A stretch of 64,000 nt of DNA. Source: Hippopus hippopus (taxonomy: Eukaryota; Mollusca; Bivalvia; Cardiida; Cardiidae). Of the stretch, positions 1 through 10,722 are shown piece after piece. The translations under genes were made by a program, and so were the position numbers. The stretch is from positions 70,870,714 through 70,934,713 of the forward strand of contig OX328099.1 of assembly GCA_946811185.2 (NCBI GenBank), written 5' to 3'. Each line of letters starts with the position of its first letter. Positions within the stretch are counted from its first letter, which is position 1. A model generated the notes under the pieces. It was not told where the DNA came from and did no database searches. It saw only the letters and a list, made by a program, of their open reading frames with translations.

Positions 1-157
1 TTTGCCCCAAAATGTTTTTTTACCTTTTCAGATACAAATTTCGTCATTTCAGTATCATTTTACTTATTGTTGGCAATTGCTTTGATTGACTGATTGTATG
101 GTATTAAATGCTATTTTCAAATTATTTCAGTTATAGCACAGTGGCCAGTGCACCTAT

Positions 158-395
158 CCATCCTTTCCCGGAGTTTCTTTTATTAGTACTCTGCACAATA
201 CTCTTTCCAAGCCACTGGCTGCTTTCCCACATAACCATGGTCGAAACAATAGTCAGTGGTGAGAGAGGAATGAATCCTGTAGCAATGACTATCATCAACC
301 TTCAGAAAGAAATTGGCCGAGCCAGGAATCAAACCAGCAACCTCAAGTCCTGTACACTACCGACTGAGCTACCCTGGAGACGGCTCAACTGGTTT
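158..395 (-). repeat. tRNA-derived SINE (SINE-B), copy 1
   Basis: Read on the minus strand from about 395, a tRNA-like head shows an A-box-like TAGCTCAGTCGGTAG and a B-box-like GGTTTGATTCC. It is followed by a body that recurs at 61038-61283 (shared stretches include CCACTGGCTGCTTTC and GAGAGAGGAATGAATCCTG). An open frame here is incidental. No target duplication was identified. Confidence 0.6.
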
Positions 396-573
396 GAATT
401 TGAACCGGTCTAGAATTTTTGTCGTGTGGTAAAAAGTTACGTGAGTAAAAGATGAAAAACATTTAAAAAATGGCGGGAATTTGAGAACTTTCTTTTGGTC
501 CAAATTCAAGGAAAAGGGGATAAAAAAGGGGGAAAAAATGCTGGGTGTAAGCTAAGCCACAAGGAAAAACTGT

Positions 574-848
574 TTAACTCTTTACCAAAGGACAAAATTT
601 TAGACTTGTCCAAATTGACAGCAAATTGCAGACGACAAAATAAACGTGACTCAAAAATTGAAACTTGACTTTAGAAGAGTAGAAAACATTGTGGGAAAAG
701 GAGAAAATGCTGGTTACCAGCATTTTCTCTGTTTCCCACATAGTTTTCTACCTCATGACAAATTTGTCTCTTTGAGCCACGTTCAAGCTGTTGTCTGCAA
801 ACGCTTTGGATTAGAATGAGTCAAAAATTTTATCATTTGGTAGAGTTT
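574..848. repeat. M1 MITE, unusual A-A (fully foldback) copy
   Basis: M1 normally has two unrelated arms (A: ends ...CTTTACCAAACGACAAAATT; B: ends ...GATTGTGTGGTAAAGGG) around a central palindrome. Here both sides of the centre are A arms: the right side reads GAGCCACGTT, GTCTGCAAACGC, TTATCATTTGGTAGAG, the reverse complement of the left. The whole copy can therefore fold on itself. Confidence 0.75.
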
Positions 849-945
849 CTGTAAAAGTAGAAAATACTGGCAACAATCAATGTTGCAATTCTTGCAAAAT
901 ATTTTCCTAGTTGTTCACTGCATAATAATGTATTGAAAGAATTTG

Positions 946-1385
946 TTAACTCTTTAACAGCCTTATTTTACACTTGTTCAAACTGACAGCACTTGCAGAC
1001 GACATATCAAATGTCGCTAAAATTTGTGAATTTTTTTTCTCTAAAAGGTTTGAAAACATTGTGGGAAAAAGAGAAAATGCTGGTTACCATCATTTTCTCC
1101 CTTATCCTCAATGTTTTCAAGAGCTTTTTTCCTTGGGGTCATTTAACTCTTTTAGCGCCAAATAAATAAACTCGACCTCTTTCAACGGCTCTAAATACAA
1201 CCCATTGAAACTTACAAAGATTTTGATTGTATAGGCTTGACTACACAAGCGGACGGTATAGATCAAAGATCAGACTGCACATTCTGTGCAGTCTGATCTT
1301 GATCTATGCCGTCCGCAAAAGTCAATGTTTTCGCCTATGGCGCGAAAAGGGTTAAACTTCTGGGATTATTTGGTAAATAGGTTAA
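946..1385 (+). repeat. M1 MITE interrupted by an M3 copy
   Basis: A arm first, centre GGTTACC at about 1084, then the B arm, which is split by an M3 element at a TTAA. The B terminus resumes at 1356 as ACTTCTGGGATTATTTGGTAAATAGG followed by TTAA. Confidence 0.8.
1143..1355 (+). repeat. M3 MITE, TTAA-bounded, inserted in M1
   Basis: The ends read TTAACTCTTTTAGCGCC and GGCGCGAAAAGGGTTAA, an inverted pair. The core is a hairpin in which GATCAAAGATCAGACTGCA faces TGCAGTCTGATCTTGATC. A near-identical copy lies at 4202-4414 and a reverse copy at 51638-51844. It is non-coding. Confidence 0.8.
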
Positions 1386-1429
1386 GGGAAAGGTTGTAGG
1401 AAAAAGTTGAATCAGGAAGAAGGATATTA

Positions 1430-1660
1430 TTTTACCCCTCACCCCACAATCCTGAGATTTAACAACTCTGAAAAAGAAGCCTTTATGAAAACAATGTGGG
1501 AAAAAGAGAAAATGCTGGTAACCACCATTTTCTCCATTTCCCACAGTGTTCTCTACCCTATGAAAGACGGAAATCATCATTTTAGCTGCATTTAAATTGT
1601 CGTCTGCAACTGCTTTCAATTTGGTCCAGTCTGAAATTTTGTCGTTTGGTAAAGGGTAAA
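1430..1660 (-). repeat. M1 MITE
   Basis: Begins with the B terminus (CCCCACAATCCTGAG) and ends with the A terminus (GTCGTTTGGTAAAGGG). One palindrome arm is changed at the loop (GGTAACCACC). The TTAA borders are decayed. Confidence 0.75.
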
Positions 1661-1743
1661 GAGGATGGGAACACTAACAAGCAGGAAGAGTAAAGGTTAA
1701 GTTTATCTACTCTATCATTAAAAAATCTCTCTTGATCAAAAAT

Positions 1744-1973
1744 TTAACTCTTTACCAGACGACAAAATCTTACAGTTGTCCAAAATGAAAAGAATTTCAA
1801 CTGGCAAAATGAATAGGACTCAAAAATTGAAATAGGTTTTTGAAAGGGTAGAAAACACTGTGGGAAAAGGAGAAAATGCTGGTTACCAGCATTTCCTTCA
1901 TTTTCACACAATGTTTTTAAAAGCCTTCTTCCTCAGGGTCATTAAAACCCTGAATTGTGTGGCAAAGGGTTAA
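1744..1973 (+). repeat. M1 MITE
   Basis: TTAA at both ends, A arm then B arm. The right palindrome half is decayed (CTTCATTTTCACACAATG). Confidence 0.8.
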
Positions 1974-1977
1974 GATT

Positions 1978-2182
1978 TTAACCCTTTACCATATAATCCA
2001 GAGTTTTAATGAACCTGATAAAGAAAGCCATTGAAAACATTAGTAACTAGCATTTTCTCTTTTTCTCACAATGTTGTCTGCCTTCAAGGAGAAAATGATG
2101 ATTTGTTCCACATTTAATCAATCGTCTGCAAATGCTTCAAATAAGGATAAGGTTAGAATTTTGTCGTTTGGTAATGATTTAA
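1978..2182 (-). repeat. M1 MITE with centre deletion
   Basis: TTAA-bounded. The left half of the central palindrome is mostly missing (GAAAACATTAGTAACTAGCATTTTC). It shares its right TTAA with the next copy. Confidence 0.75.
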
Positions 2183-2410
2183 CTCTTTACCATACAACAA
2201 AATTTTAGAGTTGTCCAAATTGAAAGCATTTGAAGATGACAATAAAAATGTTGCTAAAATGATGGAATTTGTCTATAAAAGAACAACAAACACTGCGGGG
2301 TAAGGAGAAAATGCTGTGTATCAGCATTTTTTCCTTGGCCCACAGTGTTTTTCAAATGCTATCTTTTTTCAGGATTATTAACAGTACGGATTGTGTGGTA
2401 TAGGATTTAA
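2179..2410 (+). repeat. M1 MITE
   Basis: A arm to B arm, TTAA at both ends. The palindrome is eroded (GCGGGGTAAGGAG facing TTCCTTGGCCCAC). Confidence 0.75.
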
Positions 2411-2576
2411 AAACATTTTCACCACCAAAGGACTTTTTTTTCCTTGCAGCCAACAACTTCTAAAAAAATTTTGGTAAAAGAAATTATTCTTGATGATCAA
2501 TTTATCCATGAAATTTATTTAAAGGTCCATCCCTTGTTGATAATCAAATCTTTCATTTAAATTTTAATAATTTCTG

Positions 2577-2755
2577 CTCTTTCAAAATTTCAATGGCAAG
2601 TATACTATGCTTTATTTCAAAATTTCAATGGCTCTTCTCCCAGATCTATTTCAAATTTCAAAAGCACATCTTCTATACTCTTTCAAAATTTCAATGGCAA
2701 TTCTACTAAGTTATTTCAAAATTTCAATTGTGAGTCTACTATGTTCTATTTCACT
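2577..2755. repeat. Minisatellite, TTTCAAAATTTCAATGGC units
   Basis: About five imperfect units of roughly 35-45 bases sharing the core TTTCAAAATTTCAATGGC, followed by CTACTATG-like spacers. Non-coding. Confidence 0.7.
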
Positions 2756-3006
2756 TTAACTTCCAATGTAGAGATTTTTTTTTTTTAAGTAAACTTTTGC
2801 TTTTTTATACAAGGACAAATTTACATTATTAATGAGAAATTCTTTACTAGAGAATTTAGCAGAGGATAAATATGAACAAAACCGCCCACCACGACAACAC
2901 TGAAGCAAGTGTTTCAAAAGCAAACATTAATGAGTTAAGTTAATTTTGGACAGAAAATTTATCTATAAACAAAAGAAAGTTTAGTTAATAAATACGTGTT
3001 TAAGGA

Positions 3007-3232
3007 TTAACCCTTTACCAAACAATCCCTTGTTTTAACAAAGAAAAAGAAGGCATTTGAAAACAATGTGGAAAAAGGAGAAAATGCTGGTAACCAGCAT
3101 TTTCTCCTTTTTCCACATTGTTTTCTACCCTATAAAAGAATAATCTCACCAGTTGGCTCATATCTAATTTATCGTCTGCAAATGCTTTCAATTTTGAGAA
3201 ATCTAACCTTCTGTCGTCTGGTAAAGAGTTAA
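3007..3232 (-). repeat. M1 MITE with matched variant palindrome arms
   Basis: TTAA-bounded, B to A. The palindrome reads TGTGGAAAAAGGAG on the left and CTCCTTTTTCCACA on the right: the same G-to-A change is present in both arms relative to the common GTGGGAAAAGG form. Confidence 0.85.
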
Positions 3233-4201
3233 GGATTAATAAACACACACTGAATACAGTAGCAAATTCTAGTCAGTAGCAGCAAATTCTGGTCAGTAGT
3301 TACTAGTTAGCTTGGTGTTACTGTGGAAACATCTAATTTTGTAAGCTGCTGAAATATATGTATACGTACATGCTTCTGCTTAAGAGCTATCCTATTTCCT
3401 TCTGAATGTTACATCACGTGAGTCAAATATCATGTAATAATGTTACATCATCAGGGATTTTATGGGACACAGATTTTTGCATCTATATATGCATACATAT
3501 AAGACTTCACATATGTTTTTCAGCAGTGTATGTAAAACCCTCCATCATTTAAGTCAAATATCATGTCATAGTTTTAATTCAAGTGTTGAGGTGTACATTT
3601 ATCTCATCTCAAGTGTTGGAAGACCTGTCCAAAAGAGGACATAAACTGAGTATTCAATAACTCAATGAGTATTTCAGTAAACTCTCGATGATTTCATATG
3701 TATGGCAAATCTAAGTCTACTGCTATCTCCGAAGTTGGAAAAAAATGTTTCAACCTAAACGCCACATCGTGTAAGTCAACTATTATGTACTAATTTTGGG
3801 TATAAAGATTCATCTCATTTAAAGCGTGTATCTGATGAAAGATTATTCAACAAGTGTTTCACTTTCACTGATTTTTTATATGTGAATCAAACATTATTTC
3901 AACTGTTGAAAAAGGTAAATATTCAAATACCACTATCATTGAGGAACTGATAAAATTTCCTTCAAAGAGTAATATACTACAAAGGTCTGAGAATAAGGAT
4001 AAAATATATTGTCTTTCACCAAGAGCTAATTACATATAGTTTGGGCAATGCTTTTTTGCTTCAGCGACATTTTCTACAATCTGCAGTCTGAAATCAAGAT
4101 GTGACTAATTTTCATGATAAACATGTAAGTAGTCTGTGGTAAATCACTAAGTAGTTGTCAGTTAGAAAACATTATGCAACCTCAAGTGGTGACTTTTACT
4201 C
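3233..4201. other. Intronic DNA, nothing recognised
   Basis: No coding signal, tRNA-like head or known window repeat was seen. A short direct repeat (AGTAGCAGCAAATTCTGGTCAGTAG-like) occurs near 3265-3300. On the minus strand a possible splice acceptor lies near 4107, but the frame that follows closes after eight codons. Confidence 0.5.
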
Positions 4202-4414
4202 TTAACTCTTTCAGCACTAAATAAATAAACTCGTCCTCTTTCCACGGCTCTAAATACAATCCATTGAAACTTACAAAGATTTTGATTGTATAGGCTTGAC
4301 TACACAAGCAGATGGTATAGATCAAAGATCAGACTGCACATTCTGTGTAGTCTGATCTTGATCTATAACGTCTGCAAAAGTCACTGTTTTCGCCTATGGC
4401 GCCAAAAGGGTTAA
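4202..4414 (+). repeat. M3 MITE
   Basis: TTAA at both ends, inner ends CTCTTTCAGCACTAA and GGCGCCAAAAGGG. It carries the same GATCAAAGATCAGACTGCA hairpin and nearly the same full sequence as 1143-1355, so both probably derive from a recent burst. Confidence 0.8.
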
Positions 4415-4704
4415 AGTACAAAACAGATGAAAAAGACATTTCAATAAAGTGGAAAAAAAAGTCACCATTTCAAAGCTGTTTCTGTCAGAGAATCTGACAA
4501 ATGTCAGACAGTTTAGATCAACTGACGACTTTTAACTCTGATTTTAATCTATACTGTCAACAATCAAACCAAAATTTCACTTGGAATCCTATTGGCTAAC
4601 CTAGAATACAATTAAAACTGAAACTGGAATTCTGTATCGGTGTAACCAAAAAGATCTTTAGAAAAGCTGTACATGCTCAAGTAGGTAAGAAAATTGCATT
4701 CAAA

Positions 4705-4760
4705 CTTTACATGTATGTATGTAGTATGTATGTATGTGTGTGTGTATGTATGTATGTAAT
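4705..4760. repeat. Microsatellite (TGTA)n with (TG)n interruption
   Basis: Runs of TATGTATGTATG broken by TGTGTGTGTG. Confidence 0.85.
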
Positions 4761-5128
4761 AAACATATCATGTGTTTATGTGTTTAATGTGAATATAATA
4801 ATTTCTATATTTCTTTACCAATACTGGTTCATTGAAATATAAACAAAGGTCATAAGTTTTGAATATAGCTCTTCTTTTACAGCAGTGTATCTGATAGGTA
4901 CAAAGGTCAGGTTGTGGGACTGTCTATGAAGCAATTCAAGTTTGATTGATTGATTCAGGTAGATGGCAAATTTATCGTGTGCAGGTTATACCTACATGTA
5001 TATGATAAACATATCACTTGTTTAAATCATATGGACATGTATTTCTAATGGTTAAAAATTATCCCTTCGAATATATTGTTTTTCAATATTGGCAGAAGCA
5101 TGTTCATATAAAGCGGAAAGCAGCTTAC

Positions 5129-5181
5129 ATCCCGAATCATGTACGTGTCTACCTCCACATTCGTTGAGTCCACGTAGCCAA
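5129..5181 (-). CDS. FYB1-like: FYB1/ADAP-like adaptor, exon 10 (end of SH3 fold)
   Basis: On the minus strand a pyrimidine-rich tract and CAG acceptor precede 53 bases, then GAT|GTAAGC. With one base carried over from the exon at 16052-16220 it reads VGYVDSTNVEVDTYMIRD. GYV-(S/T)T-(N/A)VE-D is the last strand of the FYB1 helical SH3 domain. It ends in phase 0. The following exon(s), including the stop codon, were not located and may lie left of this window or in a poorly conserved short exon. Reading through the donor would add an unlikely hydrophobic tail. Confidence 0.75.
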
Positions 5182-5343
5182 CTGAAAAAGAAAATAAAAC
5201 AATGATTAAAGTTGCAGTCTGATCTCTGATCTGCACTGTCCATTTTTTTATTATAGATCATGACTAAACTGTCTCTTCATCTTGCAGTGGAACTGTATTG
5301 TAGCCACTGAAAAAGTCAATGTTATTTATTTGGTAATGAAAGA

Positions 5344-5552
5344 GTCAACCCTTTTAAACACAATGCCGCCTTTTAATGAACCTGAGAGAGAAAGTTTTAG
5401 AAAACATTGGTAACCAACATTTTCTCCTTTTCCCACAATATTTTCTACCCTTCCCAGAACAAATTCAAAGTTTTGAGTCACACTTATTTTGTCGTCTGCA
5501 AATGCTTTCAATTTGGACTGGTCTACAATTTTGTTGTTTGGTAAAGAGTTAA
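5344..5552 (-). repeat. M1 MITE
   Basis: B to A orientation with a partly deleted left palindrome arm (AAAACATTGGTAACCAACATTTTCTCC). Right border TTAA; left border mutated to TCAA. Confidence 0.75.
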
Positions 5553-5614
5553 TAATGAAATAGAAAAAGCAATGGAAAACAAGAAACCCTTAGAGTGCTG
5601 AATTAAGCCAACTT

Positions 5615-5775
5615 TCAGTCTAGCAATAACACCCAATAAGTGTAAATGTCACGTGTACTTTTGTCCAGAATAGGTCTGTAATTAGCGGACAGCGTAGATC
5701 AAAGTTCAGACTACATATCTTGTACAGTCTGATTTTGATCTACACTGGCTTCAATGGCAACTAAAGTTAAGACAG
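5615..5775. repeat. Degenerate M3 MITE
   Basis: A hairpin pairing TAGATCAAAGTTCAGACT with AGTCTGATTTTGATCTAC. The borders are eroded. Confidence 0.55.
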
Positions 5776-5858
5776 GTGCTGTGGGGAGTTAGCTGTTTCA
5801 ATGATAACTCAACATTCTTACCAACATGAAAGTTCGCAAAAAATGCGTAGCTGAAATA

Positions 5859-5948
5859 CAAACCGCACCAGGCAGGATTCGAACCCGTGCGGAAAAGATC
5901 CTCATTTCTCAACGTTTAAAAGACCAACACCTTAACCACTGAGCTAAA
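5859..5948 (-). repeat. tRNA-like sequence (SINE head or tRNA pseudogene)
   Basis: On the minus strand TTTAGCTCAGTGGTTAAGG resembles box A, and CGGGTTCGAATCCTGCC is a good T-arm/box B. The spacing between them suits a long variable arm. The acceptor stem does not pair and no CCA-proximal stem is evident, so a functional tRNA is unlikely. Confidence 0.55.
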
Positions 5949-7126
5949 AGAAATTCTCCCTTACGCAGTTCCAGTAATGAAGGAGTGATCTCTCGTAACA
6001 ATATAGGCTGTTTTTCAGAAATACCCTCACAAGTATCTGATACCAAGGAAAATATTTGAAAGAGAGAAAAGGTCTTGTTTGATCAATACTCAAAATGAAA
6101 TAGGGAAAACAGAGCACATACTCTTTTTCGAACACCCTTACGCTTCAAAGGCTGTCAAACTTCTAGAAACCTGCTGTTTTCCATGATAAGTGTAGCATTC
6201 AAAAACGTAACTTGTAAAAAGAATTTAATTCTAGCTCCGAAATGCATGTAGATCTAAATACAATTGTATTTCAAAATTAACACAGTAAAAAATAAATCTC
6301 ATATAAACAATTAAAGGTAAAATTTGTGTAATAGAAAAATCAGGCTTGCACATTTAGAAATATGTAGAGTAAGAATAATTTACAAGGAATTACTATAAGT
6401 CTTTCACAAAAAAGAGATGGACAAGAAAGGCCACATATATACAAGCTTTATACAAATTGCCACATAAAAAAGCTACAAAAGAAGAAGAAAAATACTTTTG
6501 CAGATAGAATAGATAGTATTCGGATAACAAACAAGAGGACTACCGGTATTAGGGGTTCATTCTAGAGTGCACCCTTGTGCCACTGATGCATGTTTTTTAT
6601 CTTTGGTGCATCAAAAATCTCATCTCTCGCCGAATCAGCAAATACTTTTTGTATGGCCTTAATTTGGTTTTGAGAAATTGTTCTACAATTCCACACTTTG
6701 TTTGAAGAATCAAGTCAAGCAACCTAAACATGTAACCAGTAAATTGTTATTGGGGCTCTCATTGGATATTTCTGTGGGTGTGTCATCTATATAATGATAA
6801 ATCAAAGCGATAATAGCATACAATTTACTTGTAAATGTCAAAATGACATACTGTTTTGGACATAGAGAAAAAGTCGCTGCAGATGATTTAGAATTTCTTG
6901 GGCAAAAAAGAGAAAAAAATAAAAGGCAAGGTAATATTCACAACAAGCTTCATCATTGAAGTGTAAGCAGGACATTGCATAGAGCAAAACCAGTGACAGA
7001 AAGAAATTCATGAACTTCAGTCCATACTGAATGGATTGGGAATGCAGTGTTGTTGTCATATGGGAGTTTTAAAAACTAAATATGCAGTAATTTGTGCTCT
7101 ATGCACAAAGGAGAATATATTGAGAT
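5949..7126. other. Intronic DNA, nothing recognised
   Basis: AT-rich sequence without window repeats or splice-bounded open frames that I can support. Confidence 0.5.
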
Positions 7127-7390
7127 GAACCATGCTCTGTGAAAAGGGGGCTTAATGCATCTGCGAAAAGTATCGACCAAGGTCAGCCTGCGCAGTCCGC
7201 GCAGGCTGACCTTGGCCGAAACTTTTCGCTATTGGTCAATTTTCCGTATGTCCAAGGACCAGTCTATCTTGTGATTAAGTCGGTCGTTAAAAAAAGTGGC
7301 TATTATGGATCCATAATACTGTGATGGCTTGCTTGGTCTCATGCATCACGGAGATGCATTAAGCCCCCTTTTGTCAGAGCACGGCTCAGA
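7127..7390 (+). repeat. M2 MITE, well preserved
   Basis: The ends CATGCTCTGTGAAAAGGGGG and CCCCCTTTTGTCAGAGCA form an inverted pair. A GC-rich central hairpin pairs GGTCAGCCTGCGC with GCGCAGGCTGACC. The second half carries ATGGATCCATAAT and GATGCATTAAGC. At least nine further copies occur here; none encodes a protein. Confidence 0.8.
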
Positions 7391-7927
7391 TATATGTTGT
7401 ATAGGTTTAGATTTTTTTGTAACATGTACATGAGTGGAAAGATCATGGGGGCAGTAATGGGAGAAAACTTTACTTTTGGTTGCGAGGATGGTGAAATTAG
7501 AATACAGTGATTAGGGTATTGTTTTCTCTTGTCCCCACCAATTCCTATGAAGGCCCTTATTTTTTCTGATGTGGGAGTTTGTAGACCCATAAATTTGATT
7601 TCTAGAATAATCCTTGGGACACTGATGGTCCTATACTTCTCATAAGAGCACACAAGAGCTGGAACTTTACATTGCACAAAAAATGTGTCTCTCTAACCAC
7701 AGAGAGCTTGCATCTCTGTTTTTCAATAATCAGTGACACAATATTTACCTTATATGTTTGATAGAAGAAACATGTTACAAAGATTTTTTTTTTTTAAAAA
7801 GTTTGCTGAAAACCAAAACAACAATAACCACAACAAAAACATGTAATACAGACTCTTTACAAATGCATATCAAATTTTAAAGGACAGGCATTAAAATAAA
7901 AAACTCAAACAATTTCATAGTCTAGAT
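7391..7927. other. Unassigned DNA with an unrecognised minus-strand open frame
   Basis: A 112-codon minus-strand frame (7339-7677) partly overlaps the M2 end. I do not recognise the product, there are no convincing splice borders, and composition resembles flanking intron. The remainder has A-rich tracts only. Confidence 0.3.
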
Positions 7928-8150
7928 TTTATCCTTTACCACACAACTGAGTTTAACAACCCTGACGAAGAGATTTTCGAAAATATAGTGGGGGAAATGG
8001 AGAAAACTTGTAACTAGCATTTTTGCCTACTCCCATACTGTTTTGTACCCTTCCTAAAGCAATTTTCAGTTCAGTCATGTCCAATTTTATGTCAGCAAAT
8101 GCTTTCAACTCTGACAATTTCAAAATTTTCTTCTCAGGCAAAAAGTTCAA
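7928..8150 (-). repeat. Degenerate M1 MITE
   Basis: B terminus CCTTTACCACACAACTGAG to a weak A terminus (GCAAAAAGTTCAA). The palindrome is mutated (GGGGGAAATGGAG, CTACTCCCA). Confidence 0.65.
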
Positions 8151-8300
8151 ATGTTTACCAAACAATCCCAAGTTTTACTGACCCTAAGAAAAAAATCTAT
8201 TGAACAACAGCTCCTTTGTACTTGTTCTGAAATTGTCATTTGCAGCTACATGTATTTTCAATTTTGCCGGGTCAACAACTTGTTGTTAAGGAAAGGGTGA
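8150..8300 (-). repeat. Centre-deleted M1 MITE
   Basis: B terminus TTTACCAAACAATCCCAAG and an A-arm remnant (GTCATTTGCAGC, TTGTTAAGGAAAGGG) flank a deletion of the whole palindrome. Confidence 0.6.
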
Positions 8301-8424
8301 ATGAATCAAAGGATGTGCATTTGGACAGAAGGTTAACTTGGGCGTTATGATTTTTCTTTACAAAATATAAACTTTCTTTCCCCACCCCCTCCCGTCAAAA
8401 TCTAGTTTTATCTGGTATAATATT

Positions 8425-8744
8425 AACAAGTGGGCCATGATGGCCCGGTATTTGCTCCACTGGCTAATAAGGTGAGATCAAATTCGATCCTAGGGCTATA
8501 ATATGGGCATTCTTAGTAGAGGCCCACTAGATAAAGCCACATGCAAAATTTGATAGCCCTAGGCTTTATGGCTAAGTACAGGGAGATTTCTAAAGTTTTC
8601 TCTATACAAGCTCATGTTAAACTTGTGACTCGGTAGAGGTCCACTAGATAAAGCCACATGCAAAATTTGGTAGCCCTAGGCCTAATGGCTAGGTACAGGG
8701 AGATTCCTAAAGTTTTCTCTATGTAAGCCAGTGGAGCTAAAAAT
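8425..8744 (+). mobile_element. Pearl/Helitron-like non-autonomous element, short copy
   Basis: Starts AACAAGTGGGCCATGATGG, then GCTCCACTGGCTAATAAG, and ends CCAGTGGAGCTAAAA, so GCTCCACTGG is subterminally inverted. The core has two copies of a roughly 120-base unit (ACTAGATAAAGCCACATGC...). It is a short relative of 52846-53912. Assignment to the Helitron/Helentron class is inference from the CTAA end, the tandem core and the apparent absence of a target duplication. Confidence 0.6.
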
Positions 8745-8755
8745 AAGACAGCTGT

Positions 8756-8987
8756 ATAAACTCTTTACTAAATTACAAAAATGAAAACACAGGTCAAAAT
8801 TCAAAACATTTACAGACGACAATTTAAATGTGGCTCAAATGATAGACTTTGTTGTTGATAGGGTAGAAAATATTATGGGAAAAGAAGAAAATACTGGTTA
8901 CCAGCATTTTCCCCTTTTCCAACAATGTTTTCAAAAGGCTTTTTTCTCTGGATCATTAAAACTTGGGATTGTGTGGTAAAGGGTTAA
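8756..8987 (+). repeat. M1 MITE
   Basis: A to B; the left TTAA is mutated to ATAAA, the right TTAA is intact. Confidence 0.75.
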
Positions 8988-9086
8988 ACCTTAATTTATG
9001 TTGATTAAATATATTTTTCAATCTTTCCAAAGTCATTCACTGCAAATTTGTTTCAAAAGGTAATGGGCTAAATGAAAGCATATGGG

Positions 9087-9325
9087 CATGCTCTGTGAAA
9101 AAGGGGGTTTAATGAATCTGGAAAAAGTATTGGCCCATGTCAGCCTTCGCAGTCAACAGATTGACATGGGTCGATACTTTTGCTATTTTTAAATTCTATC
9201 CATGTCCAAGGACCATTCTATCTCCACATTCAGTCAATTGTTAGACTAAGTGAGTTTTAAGGATCCCTAATGTTATGTTGATTTGCTTGGTAGAATGCAT
9301 CACATGGATGCGTAATAACATTTAG
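9087..9325 (+). repeat. M2 MITE, 3' end decayed
   Basis: CATGCTCTGTGAAAAAGGGG start and a GCCCATGTCAGCC hairpin pairing with GACATGGGTC. The right end stops near GATGCGTAATAAC. Confidence 0.7.
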
Positions 9326-9329
9326 GCTG

Positions 9330-9440
9330 CTAAGCACAACTTTCAGGGCCTTTGTGGACAGTATAGATCAAGATCAGACTGCAGGGAACCTGCAGTCTGA
9401 TCTTGCATCTACACTGTCCAATACAATGAGAATTTTCCAA
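9330..9440. repeat. M3 hairpin core
   Basis: TAGATCAAGATCAGACTGCA faces TGCAGTCTGATCTTGCATC around GGGAACC, flanked by CTGCTAAGCAC and AATGAG; the terminal parts are lost. Confidence 0.65.
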
Positions 9441-9684
9441 TGACCAAAATTTTTAAATCGTAAACTATGGGTTCTCACTATTGGCTGGAAATCATATGTT
9501 TAATTCATTTAGCAACATAATCCCCCTTTTCCCAGAATGCAGCACAAAAAGGAAATGTCGGCAGGGTATATTAGTGAGACAGAAGTCAAAAGGTAGGCAA
9601 GTACTTAAATCTAGTGGATTGTAGGCTTCAGATTTGCCTTGATGTCCTGGAAAAAAAAAACACCAAAACTTGTGTTCATCTCTT

Positions 9685-9854
9685 AAACAAGATGACAAAA
9701 TTTAATACGAGTCCATATTGCAGGCATTTCAAGACAACCAATTCGAAAAATGATGGGATTTGTCTTTGAAAGAGAAAAGAAGAAAATGCTTATTACCAGC
9801 ATTTCACCTTTTCACACAATATTTTCATAAGCCGTCTTCCTAATGATCATTTAA
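9685..9854 (+). repeat. Truncated M1 MITE
   Basis: A-arm start with CTTAAACAAGATGACAAAATTT; the centre and part of the B arm are eroded. Right TTAA is shared with the next copy. Confidence 0.6.
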
Positions 9855-10045
9855 TTATTTACCAGACAACAAAATTTTAAACTCGATCATCCATAAATTA
9901 AAGCGTTTTGCAAACCACAAATCAAATAGTACTCAAGTGATGGTATTTGCTTTTGAAAGGGTAGAAAACATTGTGTAAAAAGGACAAAATACTTGTTACA
10001 AGAATGGTAATGGATTAAACATGTTATTGTTTGGTGAAGGGCTAA
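9851..10045 (+). repeat. M1 MITE with deleted right centre
   Basis: TTAATTATTTACCAGACAAC start; most of the right palindrome and B arm are missing before TGTTTGGTGAAGGGC. Confidence 0.65.
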
Positions 10046-10167
10046 AAAAAATTTTTGCTTACTTTAAAAAACATAAATTTATTTTCCTGATGGAAGTTTA
10101 TTCACACTATAAAAGCTTTTGTATACATTTTAAATTTCACACAACATTTCAAGAACAAGTACTCTCC

Positions 10168-10396
10168 TTAACTCTTTACCAAACGACAAAATTTTAGACT
10201 GGTCCAAATTGAAAGCATTTGCAGACAACAAATCAAAGGTGGCCTAAATGACAAAATTTGTCCCTAATATGGTAGAAAACATTGTGGGAAAAGGAGAAAA
10301 TGCTGGTTACCAGCATTTTCTCCTTTTCCCACAATGTTTTCAAAGGCCTTTTGCCCCTGGATCGTTAAAAGTCAGAATTGTGTGGTAAAGAGTTAA
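10168..10396 (+). repeat. M1 MITE, near-consensus
   Basis: TTAA at both ends, A arm, and a perfect centre palindrome running from GAAAACATTGTGGGAAAAGG through GGTTACC to its complement, then the B arm. A good type copy for the family. Shares TTAA with the following inverted copy. Confidence 0.9.
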
Positions 10397-10626
10397 CTCT
10401 TGACCACACAATCCTGACGTTTAACCACCATGAAAGAGAAGGTTTTTGAAAACATTGTGGACGGAAAAAAGGAGAACATGCTGGTAACCAGCATTTTCTC
10501 CTTTTCCCACAATGTTTTCTACCCTTTCCAAAACAAGTTTCAATTTTTGAGTCACATTAACTTTTTTGTCTGCAAATGCTTCCAATTTGGACTAGTCCAA
10601 AATTATGTCGTTTGGTAAAGAGTTAA
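10393..10626 (-). repeat. M1 MITE
   Basis: TTAA-bounded, B to A; a four-base expansion in the left palindrome arm (GTGGACGGAAAAAAGG). Confidence 0.85.
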
Positions 10627-10629
10627 AGA

Positions 10630-10722
10630 CAAATCCAATCTATTGAGCAGTATTTTGTTTGTCGTCTGTAAATGCTTTCAATTTGGTCTAGTCTAAAATT
10701 TTGTCATTTGGTAAAGAGTTAA
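10630..10722 (-). repeat. M1 A-arm fragment
   Basis: Only GTCGTCTGTAAATGC to TTTGGTAAAGAG plus TTAA remains. Confidence 0.7.

Noticed and set aside
20..60. Minus-strand donor-like CTGAAAAG|GTAAAA near the window edge
   Set aside because: No acceptor or conserved peptide upstream; cannot be tied to the gene.
4030..4110. Minus-strand terminal exon for the FYB1-like gene after GATTTCAG
   Set aside because: In the required phase it gives only eight unconserved codons before a stop; not supportable, though the true 3' end remains unknown.
5859..5948. A functional tRNA gene
   Set aside because: Box A and B are present but the acceptor and anticodon stems do not pair convincingly.
7339..7677. 112-codon minus-strand frame
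   Set aside because: It begins outside but ends inside an M2 MITE, has no recognisable domain and no splice support.
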